NCBI GenBank assembly: GCA_021800105.1
Contig: JAJYZI010000001.1
Location: 1 to 64,000, forward strand
Length of the DNA: 64,000 nucleotides
Source of the DNA: Thermoplasmata archaeon
GTDB lineage: Archaea; Thermoplasmatota; Thermoplasmata; Thermoplasmatales; Thermoplasmataceae
Direction of reading: 5' to 3'
Shown here: positions 59,736-64,000 of the stretch, one piece after another
Layout of the letters: each line of letters begins with the position of its first letter
Position numbering within the stretch: the stretch's first letter is position 1
Translations under genes and position numbers: made by a program
The notes under the pieces: model-generated
The model's input: only the letters and a program-made list of their open reading frames with translations
Database searches by the model: none
Told to the model about the DNA's origin: nothing

Positions 59736-61181
59736 TCAGTTTTCTCGATTACTTTTGGCAAGGTATGCAAGCATGACCGGAAAAACGGCCCATACCAGAC
59801 CCGTAACTATGACCAAGGACAACGGGAAAGATAAGTCGGATGGAATATAGTTGGGTTGAAAGTAAGATGCTATTCCAGGAGCAGCTGAATTAGCGTATAA
59901 TTCCAGAAAGTTTGTGGGGCTCAGTAAATAAATGATCTGAATGTAAGCGGGGAGGTTGGAAGGATTGGTTCCATATGTTGAAAGTATGGCACCTCCAGCG
60001 AATAAAGAGCCAAGTGCAAATAATATAAAAAGGGAAAATGTGAAATAGAAACCGTATCTGCGAAACCGGGAAAATAAGACCGAAAAGCCCATAATTGAAA
60101 TCATGGCAATTAAGATTCCAAAAAACACAGATTCTATCAATACAAGTGGGAGTCCCCGTCCGGATAGCAGATAGAAACTTATGTAGTCGAAGGCAACGAT
60201 TCCTATCAACGCCAGTACCATGACAATTGCACTGCTGCCGAACCTGTCAAGCATCAACCTTCTCTTTGAGATCGGCTGTGAAAGAACAAGGTCCAGGGTT
60301 CCGTTTGCCAGCTCCCGGGAATACATCATTTCGATAACAATAATGGCAGTTGTGGTAATTAGAAAACCCGTAATTGCCCAGATTTCACCCATAAAACTGA
60401 TTGTGTTCGCCAGATCAGGCGGCGGCGCATAAACCGAGCCACTAAATACATAAGGTGATGAATTATTGGAATTATTATCTGTGTACAGAAAAAATGCCTT
60501 ATCAGGATTGGATGGCCCGCCAAAAATTCCGTTGACAGTAAGAAGGTGAAAATGCGAGTATGTCCCCACTAGTGTAAGGTTTGTCGGTTTTTGTGAGAAC
60601 GAGTTTGGTGTGATGTTTGTGCTGTATAGCGTGACAGGAGGGGCTGAAGTCCCACTTGGCCCGAAATATGCAATAAAAGGTATGGAGTAATATGGGTTGG
60701 AGGCATTTAGTACGAGTTGTGGGGAAATTGAATAGCTAATGTTGCTGACTGCTAGATTCCTGAAAACACTCTGTCCAGTGAATGAGAAATCTTTAGATAG
60801 CACATGAATATTGAAAATTACACCACTCAATTGCGAAAAGTTCCCCAGTGTCAGATTTGCATATCCTTCATCATTGCTTGAAATGTTCGGAAAATTCAAG
60901 TTTTGCGGAATGTTAGGTGACCCGACCTTACCGAATGCGGTTATATTTATTTCAATACCATTGAGAGGCTGCCCCATGCAGTTCATTGAATAGGTTGATA
61001 GATTTACGGTGCCATTGTCATCGTAAATCCCTGACAGGACGTAATTCTGCTCGTTGAGTGGCACCGATGCGGACTCGTAGATAACAAGAAACGAAATTAT
61101 CATGATAAATGCGAGCAGGAATATGAAGGCGGGTTGCTTTACAATCCTCTTAATATAATAAGAAAGCCCTTTTATTATCAT
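59736..61181 (-). CDS. ABC-2 type transporter permease
   Basis: Long extracytoplasmic loop after TM1, then 5 TM helices with EMMYSRELANGTLDLVLSQPISKRRLML. Confidence 0.85.
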   Translation of the reverse strand: MIIKGLSYYIKRIVKQPAFIFLLAFIMIISFLVIYESASVPLNEQNYVLSGIYDDNGTVNLSTYSMNCMGQPLNGIEINITAFGKVGSPNIPQNLNFPNISSNDEGYANLTLGNFSQLSGVIFNIHVLSKDFSFTGQSVFRNLAVSNISYSISPQLVLNASNPYYSIPFIAYFGPSGTSAPPVTLYSTNITPNSFSQKPTNLTLVGTYSHFHLLTVNGIFGGPSNPDKAFFLYTDNNSNNSSPYVFSGSVYAPPPDLANTISFMGEIWAITGFLITTTAIIVIEMMYSRELANGTLDLVLSQPISKRRLMLDRFGSSAIVMVLALIGIVAFDYISFYLLSGRGLPLVLIESVFFGILIAMISIMGFSVLFSRFRRYGFYFTFSLFILFALGSLFAGGAILSTYGTNPSNLPAYIQIIYLLSPTNFLELYANSAAPGIASYFQPNYIPSDLSFPLSLVIVTGLVWAVFPVMLAYLAKSNREN

Positions 61182-62083
61182 TCGTGAGCACCTGTCTTCT
61201 GTGCAAAGTACTCTTCCAGTATATTGTCTGTTGAAACAAACTCTGTAACCAGGTATCCTGCTTTAACCAGTTCAGCGTTTATCGACGAAGGATCCCGCCT
61301 GACGCCTGAAACATTTATTTGATCCTGTCCTGTGGATACTGTGCCATATGTCTTGAGACGCTCGAGTAATTTTTCGTCAGGATTTGATACCCTCAACCTG
61401 ATAGTGGACTTACCCTGAGAGAGTAAGTCCGCTAAAGTAACCGGTTCGGTCGTCTCTCCGTTGATGATAAGAACCACGCGGTTTGCTATTGACTGGAGCT
61501 CGCTTAGCACATGTGAACTAAGCAGGATCCCATGCCCGGATGATCTCAGCTCAGAAATCTTGTCCTTCATGAATTTTATACCCTCAGGATCAAGGCCGTT
61601 GAACATTTCGTCGAAGAGGTAATATTTAGGATTTCCAAGCATTGCGATCGCAATTGATAAGCGTTTTCTCATGCCCATAGTCAATTTTGTTACTTTCAAC
61701 CTCTCAGCTCCGGAAAGACCCACTCTAATGAGAACATAGTGGACAGTTCTTTCCAGATTAACTCGATCTATTCCTCGCAGTGTAGCGAAGTACTTGACCA
61801 AGTCGAAGATTGAGCTCTCTGTTTCGAAGAGCGGGTTTTCCTGGACCCAGGCAATCTTTTCTGAAACAAATTCTTTGGCACTTGCCGGATCAACCCCATC
61901 AACGAGGACCTTTCCCGCATGAGGTGAAAGAATACCCGCCAGCGTTTTTATGGTCGTGGTCTTCCCTGAACCATTCAGGCCAGCAAGGCCAAGCACTTCC
62001 CCTTCCTTAATGCTAAGAGTAAGATCTCTAAGAACCAGTTTTTTGCCATAACCTACGGAAACATGGAGTGCATCTAAGCTAAT
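61178..62083 (-). CDS. ABC transporter ATP-binding protein, proposed AUU start
   Basis: GLNGSGKTTTIK, LTMGMRKRLSIAIAM, YLFDEMFNGLDPEG; ORF track begins at GTG 61996, but SLDALHVSVGYGKKLVLRDLTLSIKEGE is in frame upstream. Confidence 0.85.
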   Translation of the reverse strand: MSLDALHVSVGYGKKLVLRDLTLSIKEGEVLGLAGLNGSGKTTTIKTLAGILSPHAGKVLVDGVDPASAKEFVSEKIAWVQENPLFETESSIFDLVKYFATLRGIDRVNLERTVHYVLIRVGLSGAERLKVTKLTMGMRKRLSIAIAMLGNPKYYLFDEMFNGLDPEGIKFMKDKISELRSSGHGILLSSHVLSELQSIANRVVLIINGETTEPVTLADLLSQGKSTIRLRVSNPDEKLLERLKTYGTVSTGQDQINVSGVRRDPSSINAELVKAGYLVTEFVSTDNILEEYFAQKTGAHE

Positions 62084-62106
62084 TCCTTGCCACCTTCTGA
62101 CAGTAT

Positions 62107-63999
62107 TTATCTGCCCTTGAACTCAGGCTCCCTCTTCTGGAGGAACGCTGAAATTCCCTCTTTTAAATCTTCGGTTCCATATACAAGTCCCATGGATATG
62201 GCTTCCATTGTGAGACCGTCATCCAGAGAAGTTTCAGATCCCTTGTTAATCAGAAGTTTCGCAAGGTAAGCAGCACCTGGAGCGACCTTCCTGGAAAGAT
62301 CATGGGCAAAATTCAGCACATCGTCATCTATTGTCTCTGCCCCGAACGTTCGTGTCACTATGCCCATATCAAGAGCCTCTTTACCGGTTATCCTTTCAGC
62401 TGTGAGGATTAGATAAGATGCGCGTGAAGAACCAATGAGCTTTGAAAGACGCTGTGTACCTCCCCATCCTGGCACGAGTCCTCTCTGAAGCTCCGGAAAC
62501 CCTATCTTTGCATCCGGGGACGAGACCCTGATGTCGCATGCAAGTGATAGTTCGAAGCCACCGCCAAGCGCGTATCCCTTGATTTCTGCTATAGTTATTT
62601 TGTTCATTTCCGAGAGGAGGCGAAAAACAGATTGCCCGTGCCTGGAGGCTTGCATGAAGTCTATACCTCCAGAGAAAAACTGTGAAAGTTCAGCCCCAGC
62701 AGAAAACACTGTACCTTTGCCTGTTACCACGACGACATTGATTTCCTTGTCTTCCCTTATTTCAAGGAATGTTTTCTCAAGACCATCCAGTACTGCAGCA
62801 TTTAGGAGGTTAAGCCTTCCGTTGTTGAGATAAACAATTGCAATCTTGTCCTTTTTGACCATGAATACGGGGTCGTTACCCTGGGTTTGAGTCTCCGGGG
62901 ATACAGGCTTATTTCCTTGCTTTGGAGTAATCTTTCCGGAAATGGCTTCCTTCAGTTTTCCTTCCGCAATTGATTTGGAGGGCGCGAAAACGGTGGATTC
63001 GAACCTTGCACTCAGGTCTTCCAGCTTTTTCTTTATTTCAGCATTGGTCAATCCCTGAGCAACAGATATTGGACCGAATGGTCTGTTCATGCCAAGGCGG
63101 ACTCCAGTTTCTATGTCCTCAGGCGATGCTACACCTTCTTCGATCAGCTTTACTGCCTCATTGAGCTCTATTGCCAGAACGTCCATGAGCTCCACCTTGC
63201 TTGACGGCTCCCCGGATGGGATCTGTGCCTTGCCATTTTCCCAGGTATAAAAACCATGTCCGGTCTTCCTACCAAGCCTGTTCTGTTCCATCATCTGTTT
63301 GTAGATCATGCATTTTCCGTATTCAGGAGATAGCTCCTTTGCATAATATTCGAGGGAGTGAACCACTGTATCAATGCCAACATAGTCCATCAACTCATAC
63401 GGGCCCATAGGAAGACCCTGCGATCTGGCAAAGATATCAATTGATGAAGGCGAATCGATCTTTCTATCAAGCAGAAGACAAAAGAAGAGGCTTTCAGGAG
63501 CATTGATCCTGTTTACCACAAAACCTGGGGAATCTTTTACCACTCGAATGGGTGTCTTTCCTATCTTTCGGGATAGATCAAAGACTGCCTCGAATGTCTG
63601 GTCATCAGTCTTTTCACCTTTAACAACCTCGACAAGCTTAAGTACAACTGGTGGGTTGAAGAAGTGCATACCGACGATTCTATGCGGTCTTACGCTTCCA
63701 TCCTGCAGCTCAGTGATCCTGAAGTTGGAAGTATTTGATGCTATAATAGCATCTGGAGAACATGAAGACTCGACCTCCCTTATGACACTTTTCTTTATGT
63801 CAAGCACCTCAGGAACAGCTTCAATTATAATGTCAGCTTTTGCAACTGAGTTCCTGATATCGGTCGAAAATGTAAGCTTTGCAAGGGCATCGTTCATAAC
63901 AGGTTCATTTAACTTACCGCTCTCCTTCATCCTTGAGAGACTAGAAAGGACGTTCTGCCTGGCACGATCCAGAAAGTCCTGTGAGACGTCGTTAAGCAC
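62107..63999 (-). CDS. Fused 3-hydroxyacyl-CoA dehydrogenase / enoyl-CoA hydratase, N-terminus beyond window
   Basis: HCDH domain (ADIIIEAVPEVLDIKKSV, SNTSNFRITEL, VGMHFFNPP, GFVVNRI) then crotonase domain (SAGAELSQF, GYALGGGFELSLACDIR); no GxGxxG in window. Confidence 0.93.
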   Translation of the reverse strand: MLNDVSQDFLDRARQNVLSSLSRMKESGKLNEPVMNDALAKLTFSTDIRNSVAKADIIIEAVPEVLDIKKSVIREVESSCSPDAIIASNTSNFRITELQDGSVRPHRIVGMHFFNPPVVLKLVEVVKGEKTDDQTFEAVFDLSRKIGKTPIRVVKDSPGFVVNRINAPESLFFCLLLDRKIDSPSSIDIFARSQGLPMGPYELMDYVGIDTVVHSLEYYAKELSPEYGKCMIYKQMMEQNRLGRKTGHGFYTWENGKAQIPSGEPSSKVELMDVLAIELNEAVKLIEEGVASPEDIETGVRLGMNRPFGPISVAQGLTNAEIKKKLEDLSARFESTVFAPSKSIAEGKLKEAISGKITPKQGNKPVSPETQTQGNDPVFMVKKDKIAIVYLNNGRLNLLNAAVLDGLEKTFLEIREDKEINVVVVTGKGTVFSAGAELSQFFSGGIDFMQASRHGQSVFRLLSEMNKITIAEIKGYALGGGFELSLACDIRVSSPDAKIGFPELQRGLVPGWGGTQRLSKLIGSSRASYLILTAERITGKEALDMGIVTRTFGAETIDDDVLNFAHDLSRKVAPGAAYLAKLLINKGSETSLDDGLTMEAISMGLVYGTEDLKEGISAFLQKREPEFKGR

Positions 64000-64000
64000 A

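Overview
The window looks like chromosomal DNA of a Thermoplasmatales-type archaeon. Supporting features are archaeal EF-1A, EF-2, aIF5A, L10e, L40e and Orc1/Cdc6 alongside bacterial-type gyrase BA, a FBP aldolase/phosphatase, 2-oxoacid:ferredoxin oxidoreductase, KdpABC and a large beta-helix surface protein. I called about 60 genes and one tRNA-Arg(CCT). I saw no CRISPR array and no intact insertion sequence. Three genes shorter than the ORF-track cutoff were added by reading the sequence: ribosomal protein L40e, a 34-aa single-helix membrane protein and a 37-aa Cys-containing protein. The observations most worth checking are: (1) a translationally coupled heme-copper oxidase operon that encodes a triple-cupredoxin protein with two decayed copper sites and ends in two uncharacterised membrane proteins, one with a membrane-embedded GCQCES motif; (2) an AlaX-type tRNA editing homologue in which all four zinc ligands are substituted; (3) two genes, purQ and an ABC ATPase, whose conserved N-termini are encoded upstream of any ATG/GTG/TTG, suggesting non-canonical initiation (AUU with a Shine-Dalgarno-like motif for the ABC ATPase); and (4) two small ORFs with well-placed TATA boxes. 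Functional calls rest on motif recognition by eye; no database search was run.
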